Both the position numbers and the translations under genes were made by a program. From Paragordius varius (taxonomy: Eukaryota > Nematomorpha): a stretch of 64,000 bases of DNA. This document shows positions 11,230 to 22,706 of this stretch, piece after piece (position 1 is the first letter of the stretch; each line of letters starts with the position of its first letter). Location: the NCBI GenBank assembly GCA_964247055.1, contig OZ176059.1:1674001-1738000 (forward strand), given 5' to 3'. The notes below the pieces were generated by a model. It was not told the origin of the DNA. It worked only from the letters and a program-made list of their open reading frames with translations, and searched no databases.

Positions 11230-12110
11230 TCTCTAGACAAATGTCCTTAACTCAATTTCTACATAGTGGCGCAGTTTTTGCCGGGTAACGTGTTACCCAA
11301 GAGCAGGTATAAAAAAGCGTTGGGAAAAATTTTTGCCTTTATATGGGGAATATCTGGAATTATCATAGATTACATATTTTGCTATAAGTTCTTGGAAATA
11401 TTGCTTTAAAACTTAAAAAGTGTTCTATGGCGGCGCATTTTGCAGGACGTAAAATTTTACTTAGCGTCTCATAAAAATGACCCCCTATACTAAAATATTT
11501 GTTTTTTAAGGGGTATTAAATTTTTAGGCCCTTATTTAACTCACATAGTCTCATAGGTTTCTGAAATTCGACTCCAAAGACATGCTGTATATGGTGCTGC
11601 AGTTTTACACGGGTAGCCCTTTAACCAGGGGCGAAACAAAAACGCCCGACTAAAATTTTGCCTTAATTCGGGTAATACTTGTAATCATTATTAATTCCAT
11701 ATGCTCTGGTGGGATTTTCGAAAAATTGCTTCAATAAGTTATTCTATGGTGGCGCATTTTTCAGGGCAAGCGCTTAATTAAGGGGTAATTTAAAAAACCG
11801 CTCTACTTAAATTTTTGCCTTGGGTAATATTTCAAGCCCTTATTAAACTAATATATGGCCTGATAAGTTTTTTAAAATTGCTTCGAAAGTCACGCTGTAT
11901 CGATATGGCGGCGCAGTTGTAGGCGGGTAGCCCCCTACACAACGGCCAATAAAAAAATACCTTTGATAAAAATTTTTGCCTTTGGGATACCTTGAATCAT
12001 CATTCATTCCATATATTCTTAATAGTTTTTGGAAGAATGGCTTCAAAAATAAATATTAGTTCAATGATAGCGCATTTTTTAAGGCGTAAAGGGCCTAATG
12101 GCTAATTTAA
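11230..12110. repeat. Long tandem repeat (about 310-330 bp period) in the Helitron
   Basis: Three diverged units recur with the landmarks GGCGCAGTT...GGGTA (about 11267, 11599, 11909), AAATTTTTGCCTT, CATTCCATAT and GGCGCATTTT. GC content is higher than the surroundings. The array lies between the Helitron 5' end and its helicase remnant. Confidence 0.65.
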
Positions 12111-12277
12111 ACAAACCGCTCGAGTGAACTGGGGGCCTAATTCAAAAAAAGGGCAAAGCTATTGTCAGGGCATTCATTAATTATTATATTTTTTCCACAT
12201 TTGAATTCGAATAGGTCTACCGTTTTTCCGGAAACATATCACAAAGCCAGCATTTTACATTTTTATAAATATATAGA

Positions 12278-13110
12278 TTATAAAGTGAGGAATATATAAT
12301 TTAGTTTTGAGATAAAAGAACTATATAAAACTGTTTTGTCGCCTTTTTTAAACCTTATATTAAATTATTGGGTGTAATTCCACGATTAAATTAAATTTAA
12401 CAATGATCAACAACAGAACATTGGTTAAATTTGCAATATTTTTTCATTCACCATGCGCTTCTAAACCGTTTATATGTTGTATAAAATTTTGACTTCATGT
12501 TACATAAAAAGAATAAAAGTTATTTTTTATGAACCTATTTTACATTTTAATAAGTGGGTGCATAATGTTTATGCGCCCGAATTTATAAAATATTTTCAAT
12601 ATATTCCATATTTCATATAATATTAGATTTCTTAGAGGTCTGGCTGGGGTCGTCACCTACCCAACGACTTGAGAGTATTTAATATAAACTTTTTTGTTCT
12701 ATAAAACTTAATGAATTTAATAAATTATTTGACAGACACTAAGGTTTATTAAAACTGTAAGCTATTTCGTAAAAATATTTCATCTACTGTCATTTATATG
12801 TTAGCCTGAATGTTTTAAAGGTAACAGAGTGTAAAATGAAAATTTTTATGCTTTATAAAAATATTTTCGTTTCACCGATCGTTAACATACAGTAAAATTG
12901 GAATCATACTAACAAAACTTAAAAACTAAAAGAAACATTAATATATTTTAGTTTTAAATTTTTTTAAATGTGACTCATCGTGAAAGATATAAAGATGTAA
13001 ATTTGTAATACGCTCAAATTATCATTAACACATCAAATCCATTACCCTTAAACATTTTAAATTCCGATATAAAAATAAAATGTCTTTTTGAAAAATAATT
13101 CTTATATTTA
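12278..13110. other. AT-rich intergenic sequence, nothing recognised
   Basis: No exon, RNA gene or repeat terminus was recognised between the Helitron 5' end and the next MITE. Confidence 0.5.
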
Positions 13111-13397
13111 CAGTAAGAACCGAAATTGTACGCACAAAACGCAAAAATATAAAGACAAATATTTTTTTTAAAAAGAAAACCATACTTTAAAACCTTAATT
13201 TTTGCTATATAAAATATTTAATTACAATCGTAAACTACATAATTGATTGTGGTACCAATTTACATTTCTATTTTATATTTTGCAATTTAAAATAATCAGT
13301 TATATTTAAAAAAGATTTAAAAAATATGGTTGTCTTTTAGAAAAAAATATTTGTCTTTATATTTTTAAGTTTTGTCCGTATAATTTTAATTTTACTG
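13111..13397. mobile_element. MITE family A, copy 3
   Basis: TA-flanked, 287 bp, from CAGTAAGAACCGAAATTGTA to GTCCGTATAATTTTAATTTT and ACTG; interior arms ACAAATATTTTTTTTAAAAA and GGTTGTCTTTTAGAAAAA mirror each other. Confidence 0.8.
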
Positions 13398-13474
13398 TAA
13401 TTATATTTGTAAAACATGAAATTGAATTAAAAAACATATACGGGAAAAATATAAACTACGTCAAAAAAATTAAT

Positions 13475-13592
13475 TAATATCTATAAATGAGTTAAATTAA
13501 CTTCAAAACCACATATTTTATTTTTAGGTGGAATTGAAATTTTTGAGGGTGAAATTAGAGTCATGAAGTGTAAACGGTATTTGAAATTGTAA
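13475..13592. mobile_element. MITE family B, right-half fragment
   Basis: Matches the right part of family B copies (CACATATTTTATTTTTAGGT, GGAATTGAAATTTTTGAGGG, ending GTGTAAACGGTAT). No left arm is present. Confidence 0.5.
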
Positions 13593-14448
13593 TTCAAGGT
13601 TTCAAAAAGTATGGCGTTGGCTTTATAAAAAATATTTGTCTCACAGTATTGTTTTATCCTTACAAATTTATTTTTTATTCTTAATACAGAGCAGTGATTT
13701 TTAGCAAAGGTTAGTGAAACGGTCTATCAAAATTGGTAATGATAAGTTTCTAAGATTAATCAGCCCGGAGGAGAGGTTATCGATCAGAAAAAAACAGGAT
13801 TATAATTTATTATGGGATTTGAAATAAAATAAATGTTGTCTTTTCATATATGGAAGGCAATCACCCACTAAAATATTTTTAAAAAGTTAATACAAAGCCT
13901 TTTATAATCAAATTCGAAAAATTGAAAAACCTTACCGATAACCCAAGTCAATGGTATCGATTATGCTAGGATGGTCTCAAAATGCTACTTTTATCAGGAT
14001 TAATATTACTTCCTTAATGAACAGAAAACCTCGTGAAAGTTACAAATTAATATGTGATGATGAGATTCGTTAATGAGCTATTAAAATATGGTTAACAATC
14101 ATATAATAATTATTAATTGGACTTATTGAAATTTAGCTATAATTGAATTTATTTGAAATATGAATTTTTGATGTATTAGTATTTGGCGAATGTTAAAACA
14201 AAAGTAAATGCCCTACGTTACCTTATGTAATAAAATGTTTAATAAGGCGTGTGAAAGGACAATATGGATACATACTGGTCAATTGGCCCTTAAAGTAGTA
14301 TTTAAACTTATATATAAGCTATCAGAAAATAACTTAAATTTAGTTTATGAATTGAACTAATTGAAAATAGTGAATAATCCTCGTTTAGAGTTACAAAGTA
14401 AATTTGGAAAATCAATTTTATGCCTAACTATTGTAAGAATGTTTAAAC
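13593..14448. other. Intergenic sequence without recognised genes
   Basis: A patch of slightly higher GC at 13690-13800 (including CAGCCCGGAGGAGAGG) and another at 13920-14060 have no open frame or family match. Possibly remnants of old elements. Confidence 0.35.
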
Positions 14449-14716
14449 CAGGGATGTTCAACACTTGGCCCTCCCTAAAATTTCTGCGGCCTGCGAGAAA
14501 TATATATACAAAATTTTACAAAATTTGAGTAAAAAAATATTTTCTTAAGGAAATTTTCTGATAAATCTTTCCGAATTCTGGCAATGAACTAGAAAAAAAT
14601 GTTAAAATAAATGGTAGTTTTTGCAGTCATAAGTCTAAAATCCAATAAAATATTTAATAATGCCCATATATTTTCCAAATGCGACCAGCAGCCAAGTCAT
14701 GTGTTGGACAGCTCTG
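14449..14716. mobile_element. hAT MITE, copy 1
   Basis: Ends CAGGGATGTTCAACACTTGG and CATGTGTTGGACAGCTCTG are imperfect inverted repeats of the CAGGGGTGTCCAAC type. The 8-bp flanks GTTTAAAC (14441-14448) and GTTTAAAT (14717-14724) agree at 7 of 8 positions, as expected of an aged hAT target duplication. Confidence 0.85.
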
Positions 14717-15368
14717 GTTTAAATTAACCAAACTTACACTATTATTAAATATAAAAAATTATAAAACCAAAATTATACTGTAATTTAAACGATTACAAGT
14801 TATTATATAGTTTAAAAATGAATGTAGTATGGATCTTTAACAAATATGGTTTTATGGATATTTTTATAATTTTAGTGCTCAATAAATTTGAAGAAGATGT
14901 CTATTTTCGATTTTGTTAAAAATATATTTCAGAATTTTTTATATAAAAATTATCTAACCTATCAAACACATTATAAAGGGGAAATTTTGATTGTTTTAGC
15001 GAAAATAAAATCAATCATTTTATTAAGTAAATATCAAACGAACTTTTTCTTAACCATTAAAAATTGTTTTTACTAGTTATGGGCAATAAAAAATGAAAAG
15101 GGGTATAACGTACTACAAAATTACACGTTAACCTTATAATGAAACAGATAACATTTTGTTAAATAACTTCCAAACAATATATACAAATTTAAACGTGTTA
15201 CTAATTTAACAATTTTATTGCAATGTTTATTTCAACAACATATATACATATATCATTGAGTTTAATGTTTGATGATGATTGATGTGAAATAAAAGTTTTT
15301 AGGTAGTAATTTTGGATATACAGTAACGAGAGCTCTTACTGGTATTGGTTTTTAATTGGGCAAAAGAA

Positions 15369-15494
15369 TATTTAATTTACACGTCTGTTAACATGAATTA
15401 TTAGTTATATATTTGATTGTGAGGAAACAGTAATCAAATATAGAACTAATAAAATTAAAAATCTCATTCATGCTAACAGAAATGTAAATTAAAT
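15369..15494. repeat. Imperfect hairpin element
   Basis: ATTTAATTTACACGTCTG plus TTAACATGAA on the left is mirrored by TTCATGCTAACAGAAATG plus TAAATTAAAT on the right; inner arms ATATATTTGATT / AATCAAATAT also pair. Weaker pairing extends outwards to about 15340-15530. Confidence 0.6.
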
Positions 15495-15888
15495 ACCCAT
15501 TTAGCAATTTAAAATATTTGAAAGACCAATAAAGCTTCTATTTCTATATTAATCTCTCTGTTTTAACCGTTAATAGTTAAAAAATGTAAATTCTTGGGTA
15601 TAAGGGACCCATGTTTACCTCTTTTTTTGTCAATTGCTTTTTAATCTTTTGATCATAATCTTAACGCATGGATAAAAAACGTATGTAATAATTCAAAAAT
15701 GGTAAAAACGGCTTCCAATTTGAATGATATTTTTAAACAGACAGAATTTTTTTAGTGTTTTTTGCATCTCTATGCCGGCTAATAAATAAATAGTTATCTT
15801 TATTATCTCTTAAATTGATTTTTTTATACCAAGTAGGTTAAGTTTATACGTTTTTTTGACAGTCGCTATTTCGCCACTTTCAATATTA

Positions 15889-16183
15889 CAGTAAAAACTG
15901 AAATCATACGGACAAACGTAAAAATATAATGACAAATATTTTTTCTAAAATACAACCATATATATTAAATCTTGATTTATTTCAATATAACTCATTGTTT
16001 TTAATGGCAAAGCGTGAAATAGAGATATAAATTACTAACACAATCAAAATTCTATATTTTAAAATTGTAACTAAATAGCTTATATAGGAAAAATTAATAT
16101 TTATAAAAGTATGGTTGTCTTTTAGATAAAAATATTTGTCTTTATATTATTACGTTTTGTCCGTATAATTTCAAATTTTCCTG
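15889..16183. mobile_element. MITE family A, copy 4
   Basis: TA-flanked element from CAGTAAAAACTGAAATCATA to GTCCGTATAATTTCAAATTT TCCTG. Arms include CGGACAAACGTAAAAATATA and its mirror. Confidence 0.8.
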
Positions 16184-16314
16184 TAATTACTTTTGTCTAT
16201 GCCCTTATTATCATAATTCTTTACTCAATATACGGTGCTTGCAGCTATTTTAAACAAATAGATAGGAGGGTAAGCGCTTGAAATAAAAAATATTAAACAT
16301 GTTTGGTTTATCCG

Positions 16315-19300
16315 TAAGGTGACCAGACGTCCCGCTTTTGGCGGGACAGTCCCGCTTTTTCACACTTTGTCCCGCTTCCTGCTACGTTTTTAAATGTCCC
16401 GCTTTTTCAAGATTATATAAAAAAAATTTTTTTAATAGAAATAAATTTTTTTTGTCCGTTTAAATTTTTTATCATTAAATATCTTTAAAATCTATTCAAT
16501 TTTAAATTAAAATTTTTATTTTAAATAAAAATATTTATTTTTTTCGAATTTATATCATGTGATTATACACTATACTTCCTACTACTACTGTCATTATTAT
16601 CAAAAAGCCAAGTTAATACCACACATCTCTAGATTAAAAGACAAATTGATACCACAAATCGGTACCTTACACGTTTATTTCACAAAATTAAGGTAATATA
16701 ATATTTATTATACTAATATTTTAGTTTTATTACTTGCCAACATTTTTAAAAGCCAAATTAATACCACAAATCGGTAGCTTAAAAGACAAATTGATACCAC
16801 AAATCGGTACCTTACACGTTTATCACAGAAAATTAAGGTAATATAATATTTATTATACCAATAGTAGTTTATAAATATGAGCACAAAAAGAGGTTGTAAA
16901 TTCAACGATGAATTAATGAAGGATTTTCCTTTTATTAAACGAAGAATGAATCATTTGTTAAATGTCTTATATGCGAGGGGGAATTCACCCTAGCACATGG
17001 CGGCAAGCATGATATTACAAAGCATATGGAAACACAGAAACATAAAAAATGTTTAGATATGGCGGCATCATTTTACAAAATGAGCGATTTTTTTGAAAAA
17101 CCGCTTTTGGAGAGGAAGAAAAGAATTTGGCACTAGCTGAGGGCGTGTTATCTTTTCACGCCGTTAATCACAATCATTCCTTTAGATCTATGGACTGTAC
17201 CTCACAGGTTATTTGCACGTTATTCCATAAAAAATTTACATGTGCCCGAAAGGCTGAAGCCATTGTGTGCATTGTCCTTTCGCCACATGCATTTTCTGAA
17301 ATACAAAAAAATTTGCTGAAAATTAATTCCATATCGCTATACTCTGATGCATCAAATGACCATGAAACAAAATTATTTCCCACTTTGATGAGATATTTTG
17401 ATTCAGAAACCGGAGTAAAAATTTAAATTTTAGATTTAATTTCCCTACCCGGTGAAAATTCCGAAATAATATTTACTTCAATAATGCAAAAAAATAATTT
17501 AAAATACAAAATTATCGTATATTGCGCTGACAACACCAATATGAACTTTGGTGGAAAAGCAAGGAGAGGAACAAAAAAATATTTTTCATAAATTAACAGA
17601 TAATCTTAATCAAAACATTATTGGCGTTGGGTGTGCAGCGCATATAATACACAACGCTATTCAAACAGCTGCTGATTTGTTACCCCTAGATGTGGAAAAT
17701 GTAGTTGTTAAAATATATTCCTATTTTTATATATATACGGTAGTGTTGAAACGCTTAAAGAATTCTGTGAAAATGCAGAAGTTCAATATCAAAAATGCTT
17801 GGATTATGTAAAACTCGTTGGTTAGCTTTTATGCCAGCTATCGAAAGAATTTTAAAAATGTATGATCCTTTAATCCTATTTTTTATCATAGGCCAAATGT
17901 CCTACAACTTTGGAAAGGTTTTTTGAAAGTGATTGTTCAAAAATATGGTTAGAATTCTTACATAATCAAGCTTCTCTCTTTCAAAATGTTATTAAATTTA
18001 TAGAAGGTGACAAAATTTCGACAATCGAAGTAGCCAATGAAGTTAGTAACCTAAAATTCCAATGTCAAGAACGGTTAGAAAATAATTTTATACCATTAAC
18101 CATCCGCAATATAATAAATAATTAGAAAAACAAGGCTTAATAAATCGCCAAGATATCCTGTACCATAAAAAATGTTTTATACAAACTGTAAAGATTATTT
18201 GGAAGACTGGACGACGCAATTCAATGAAATTGATCATTTTCATTGGATAACATTAAAATCAGAATTTAATTGGTGCGATGTTCAAAAATCATCTGATTAT
18301 ATCTGCTCCCGAAAATTCTCAAAAAGTCTTTAAGAAAATGATCTTTTTTCTGAACATTAGTTAAAGATATATTAATAATGAAAAACTTTTATGGACAAAG
18401 AAAAATATACAGAAGAAAAGAAATGGTTGGAAATTTTTCATCACCAACTATATAACATACAATAATATTTTAATAATTGTGGAATTCGCACTATCTTTAC
18501 TTGGAACCAACGCTGCTACTGAGCGCGTTTTTTCCACAGTAAATCAGGTGTGGACATCGGAAAAATCAAATTTAAATGTTGAAACTTTAAAGGACGTTTT
18601 ATTTGTCAAATATAATTTGACAAATTCTTGTGAAGACTTCTACAATATTTTAAAAAATGATGACAATCTGCTAAAACGCATTCACTCAAACAAAAAATAT
18701 ACCAAAGAATAAAATATTTTCTTTAAAGTTTTTGTGTAAAAAAATAAACAAATTCACGTAAAATATTGTATAAGTCTTCATAATTTGTCAAATTATATTT
18801 GAACACACAAAATGGCTTTTATTCAACATTTAAATTTGATTCCGTGTCCATACTTAATTTACTGTGGAAAAACGCGTTCAATAGCAGTGGTTCAGGTAAA
18901 GATAATGCAAATTCTACAATTAAAATAATATTGTATGGAACATAATTTGTTTAAAAATGATTATTTTAACCATTTCTATCCTACGTATTTTTTTCTGTTG
19001 TCCATAATATAAGTTTTCATTCAATATATTTATTTAATAATGAGACTTCATCAAATGTCATTGTGCACCGTATTGTCTTCCAAATAATCGTTTCTGTTTG
19101 TATAAAACATTTTTATACTCTGGCTATTCATTGAGCCTTGTTTTTCTGGATGCTTTATAATATTGCGATTAGGTAATGGTATAAAATTATTTTCTAACCT
19201 TTTTTGACTTGGAATTTTGACCTTTGTCCTGTGATAAAAAATAGGATTCTAGGAGATCACATTTTTATAAATATATCAATCGCTGGCAAAAGAGCTAACC

Positions 19301-19730
19301 AACAGTTCTACAATATTCAAGCATTTTAACATCTATATTTTCCACATCCAGGGGTAACAAATCAGTAGCTGTTTGAACGTTGTGTATCTGCCAATAATGT
19401 TTTGATTAAGATTATTCGCTAAATTGTTAAAAATATTTTTGTGCCGCTTCTTGCATCACCCAGCGCACTTTGTGATGATTTCGTCTTTATTATTTTTTTC
19501 TAGAATATTAAAATCACTTCACCCTTTGTTCGTGCACATGGAAATTTATTGAATAAGGTACAAACAACCTGTGAGGTACAAATTTTTTTATATTTATAAT
19601 GTATTTGTGTTAAAAATAAATAAATATTACAATAAATTTTTTGTATAAAAATTTTTGGTTGTACCCCCCAATGACCCACCCCCTTCTCAGATTTGTCCCG
19701 CTTTTTCCTTCAAAAAATCTGGTCACCTTA
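16315..19730 (+). mobile_element. hAT transposon copy 1, with internal inverted duplicate
   Basis: Terminal inverted repeats TAAGGTGACCAGA ... TCTGGTCACCTTA lie between perfect 8-bp duplications TTTATCCG (16307-16314 and 19731-19738). Subterminal CCCGC/GCGGG motifs (CGTCCCGCTTTTGGCGGGAC) probably bind transposase. Two tandem units of about 145 bp at 16603-16870 precede the gene. Transposase pieces in order: a BED-like zinc finger (CLIC...HGGKH...H, near 16960-17060), LYSDASNDHETK near 17340 and CADNTN near 17525 (expected catalytic Asp regions), VGCAAHIIHNAIQTAADLL near 17630, and the C-terminal dimerisation block TNAATERVFSTVNQVW near 18510. Several stops and frameshifts disable it. The stretch 18745-19590 is a reverse-complement, diverged copy of about 17190-18700, which accounts for its extra length (3416 bp against 2439 bp in copy 2). 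Confidence 0.92.
18745..19590 (-). repeat. Inverted partial copy of the hAT transposase
   Basis: Read on the minus strand, this block repeats the transposase in order: the CTCACAGGTTGTTTGTACC segment, ATCTTAATCAAAACATTATT, GGTTAGAAAATAATTTTATA, and the TTTGACAAATTATGAAGAC end. Small deletions separate it from the sense copy. It is absent from copy 2 and ends where the shared right-end sequence begins. Confidence 0.8.
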
Positions 19731-19815
19731 TTTATCCGTCATAAATCATATAATATAATTGTTTATTTTTATTTTATATCTGTATAACCATAATTATTCC
19801 ATTGATATTTTAGAG

Positions 19816-20319
19816 CAGGGGAGTTTAATACAAATGGCTTTGCAGGCCATATTTTTTGAAAAAAATCCGATCCACATTTAAAGAAAATTTAACGTGAGAC
19901 TTTAAAAAGTCTGCGAGGAAAACACAAGATACTTAATTATGTCACCAAGTTACCAAAAATTGGAAAGACTTTTGAGAAAATTTCGTGAATAAAATATACA
20001 ATAAAAATTAAAATTATACGGATAATAGAAAAATATAAAGACAAATATTTTTTATAAACAACCATACTTTTAAATCTTGATTTCTTTCAAACTATAAAGT
20101 ATAAAATAAGGATGTATATTGATGACATAATCAACTACCTGCTTTACCATTGTTATCAAATAATTTTAATAGGATAAATTAAGGTTTAAAAAAGTTTGGT
20201 TGTCTTTTGAAAAAAAAATTTCTTTTATATTTTTACATTTAGTCCGTATAATATCAATTTTTACTTTATGTTAAGCAATTTTCTAAATTTTCCGCAAGCC
20301 GTATGTTGAACATCCCCTT
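19816..20319. mobile_element. hAT MITE, copy 2, split by a family A MITE
   Basis: The left end CAGGGGAGTTTAATACAAAT and the right end TATGTTGAACATCCCCT are imperfect inverted repeats; TTAGAG-type flanks are present on both sides. A family A MITE (19999-20270) is inserted in its middle. Confidence 0.6.
19999..20270. mobile_element. MITE family A, copy 5 (nested in a hAT MITE)
   Basis: From CAATAAAAATTAAAATTATA (after TA) to TAGTCCGTATAATATCAATT TTTACT; the right terminus has lost the usual ACTG. Confidence 0.7.
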
Positions 20320-21170
20320 AGAGAGTAATTGTAGAAAAATGAGTTTTGATAGATTTAAACCAATCAACTTCAGGTTTTACTATTTAAAATATCAACCTCT
20401 CTTTAGACCAAAATTTAACAGTCAAAAACCAAAAAATAGTTAAATGGTCGTGTTAACAGAGATGTTAATGGAAATGTCCATTAGCAAGCATATTGTCCGT
20501 TTTTAATTGTTGGACCCCTTATGTACAAATTAGGCAGGATAAAGCAAAAAATATATACTTCCTTAAATGCCTTGTTATATATCTTTGTTAGCTAATAAAA
20601 AGACTTTTTTTTATTGTGAGAATCAAAATTTTTAGAGTAAACGCGGTTTCGACCATGTAATTTTCTAACGCCTGGGCTCATTATAGGGGAATGGTTAATT
20701 TAATTATGCCACTATTTATTTGCATCACTAAACCCTACGCATTTGCATTATTAAAGCAATTTCAGAAAATTTGCAGAGTAAAAAAAGCAAAATAAATTTT
20801 ACTTTTTATAATATACTTAGGGGGTATCGGCAAATTGATAGAAAGGGGGAGAATTCATTTCAAAAAAAATTTAGTAAAAAACGCCCTATAAGATTAATAA
20901 ATGCAAAAAAATAAAATGTCTAAAGAGCTGTGCTTGGATTTTCGATTCTAACTTAATTTTTAAAATATTTAGCGCTCCCAAATATACACGAATATAGGGC
21001 ATAATAGTTGAAAAGTATATTTTTTCAAAATGGATTTTTAAAGTTTAACGAAATTAAAAAATATAAATAAATTATAGCAAAAACTCACTGAAATTTTTTT
21101 CAGTCAAATTACGTTGAAACTTGCATATAATTATAATATATTTGGTTGGTTATTCCGAAGTCGTAAAAAA
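20320..21170. other. AT-rich intergenic sequence, nothing recognised
   Basis: No exon or element terminus was recognised. Confidence 0.45.
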
Positions 21171-21171
21171 C

Positions 21172-21660
21172 TTTTTAAATATAGTTTTCTATTGAATACC
21201 ACTTCTTTCTATGTTTTACCGCAACATTCAAATCGTTCAATGTCATCTTAGTCTTTACTTTTATAATGTCTAACCACCTCATTGGTGGTCGGCCTCGTTT
21301 CCTTTGTCTTTCAACCTTGCCAAACATTATTCCTTTCTCTAGCGAATTCGATCGCATGACATGACCAAAATATGTTAACATTCGTTTTAAATTATCTCAA
21401 AGATGTTTGATTGTTTTAGGATTTATTTCTGTAGTTAAGTTTCCATTCTTAAGCACTCAAAACTATACGTGGTGACCGGGAGAACAAAACAGTAGAGTAA
21501 TCCTTTTTTAGTTTCAACTCCTACGCCTTTTGTTTTTCAAAATCTTTATTAGTTTCAGGAGTTGAAGAGTCATCCCCGGAAATTATAGCACCCAAAAACT
21601 TTAATTGATTAACTACTTCTATTTTCACTTTATTTATAATAATTTTGGGCTTTTCTCCAC
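21172..21660 (-). mobile_element. LINE fragment: reverse transcriptase C-terminal end
   Basis: On the minus strand, IIINKVKIEVVNQLKFLGAI followed by ISGDDSSTPE matches the thumb region after the catalytic fingers and palm of LINE reverse transcriptases. After frame breaks comes LTYFGHVMRSNSLEKGIMFG then KVERQRKRGRPPMRWLDIIK, the widespread C-terminal motif of RTE/CR1-type elements (FGHVMR...GRPRxRWxD). The last 68 codons (21381-21175) remain open. Only about 0.5 kb survives; a family C MITE begins at its upstream edge, and no LINE sequence is seen beyond that MITE. Confidence 0.8.
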
Positions 21661-21663
21661 ATA

Positions 21664-21903
21664 CAGTCATGTATGCTTTATTTTATCAAAAATTTATTTT
21701 TTTCCGTTAAATGGGGGTATAAATATTTGGTAAAGAAGAATGGAAAAAACAAGAGCTCTATGGTAATTCTTAGACTTTTTTGATGAATATATTATTGTTA
21801 ATACCATAGAGCCCTTGTTTTTTTTTCCATTCTTTACCAAATATTTATACCCCCATTTAACGGAAAAAAATAAATTTTTGATGAAATAAAGGATACATGA
21901 CTG
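21664..21903. mobile_element. MITE family C, copy 2
   Basis: TA-flanked 240-bp near-perfect hairpin with the CAGTCATGTATGCTTTATTT / AAATAAAGGATACATGACTG ends, inserted at the upstream edge of the LINE fragment. Confidence 0.85.
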
Positions 21904-22264
21904 TAATATTTTGGTTTTTTAGTAATATTAATGGTTTAAAAAAAATCCAAACACTGAGTGTACTTACATGGTTGATAACCTTTTTTTATTAAAAATATAT
22001 TTTACAAAAACCGCCAAAATCAAAAAATGTAGCTCCATAAATAATTTATTTTATAAGCATAAAAAGATTATATCATTAATACTCTTTATTAATTATTATC
22101 AATGAATAAATTAATTAGATGTTTGAGTTGTGTGGAAATATAATGCGAAATGTGGGAATTGATTATTGTAAAAAATAATTACTAATTCATTGCAATTGGA
22201 GTTAAAAACAAATAAAAAAACAACAAAAACATCTCATAAAAAATATTCAACAACAATCATCATA

Positions 22265-22558
22265 CTGTAAAAATTGAAATTATACAGACAAAACGTTAAT
22301 AATTTAAAATATACATTATTTTAAAAAGCAGCCAAACCTTTAAAACCTTATTTTTGCCTATTTCAAATATATAATCACAATTGTTTAATAAAATAATTGG
22401 TTTTGTTAAAACTGTTCACATATCTATTTCATTCTTTAAAATTTAAAACAATGAGTTATATTAATGAATCAAGTTTAAAAAGGTCTAATGCGTTATTTTG
22501 AAAAAAATATTGGTCGTTATATTTTTACATTTTGGCTGTATAGTTTCAATTTTTCATG
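22265..22558. mobile_element. MITE family A, copy 6
   Basis: From TA|CTGTAAAAATTGAAATTATA with CAGACAAAACGTTAATAA to TTTGGCTGTATAGTTTCAAT and TTTTCATG|TA. Confidence 0.7.
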
Positions 22559-22706
22559 TAATATATAAGTAATATGCATAAAACAATCCACATTTTGGGT
22601 CACATCATAAATATATAATGTAGAACATTTAAACATTTTTTTAGTCTTTAGACTCAAGTAAGTCAGAATATGATAATTTATTTGTGGATATTATGGAATG
22701 ATGAAA

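Larger units (their letters stand above)
10258..12277 (-). mobile_element. Decayed Helitron with helicase remnant
   Basis: The 5' terminus is at 12277, reading leftwards TCTATATATTTATAAAAATG after an A, then AAAATGCTGGC: the same start as the short Helitron at 3795. On the minus strand a PIF1-type Helitron helicase remnant follows: GGIYFLDAPG (Walker A region, shifted frame) near 11030-10990, ILATVRSKKIALAIAFSE and SGGRTAHSALKLPLN near 10975-10850, then VLQQC. The protein is interrupted by a family B MITE (10423-10776) and resumes with IVWDECT (Walker B) at 10421-10400 and SLEAHNQLL, then SEDFRQTLSVL near 10290. Frameshifts and stops make it non-functional, and the Rep domain expected upstream is absent. 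In its place, 11230-12110 holds long tandem units. The 3' CTAG end was not found. Confidence 0.8.
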
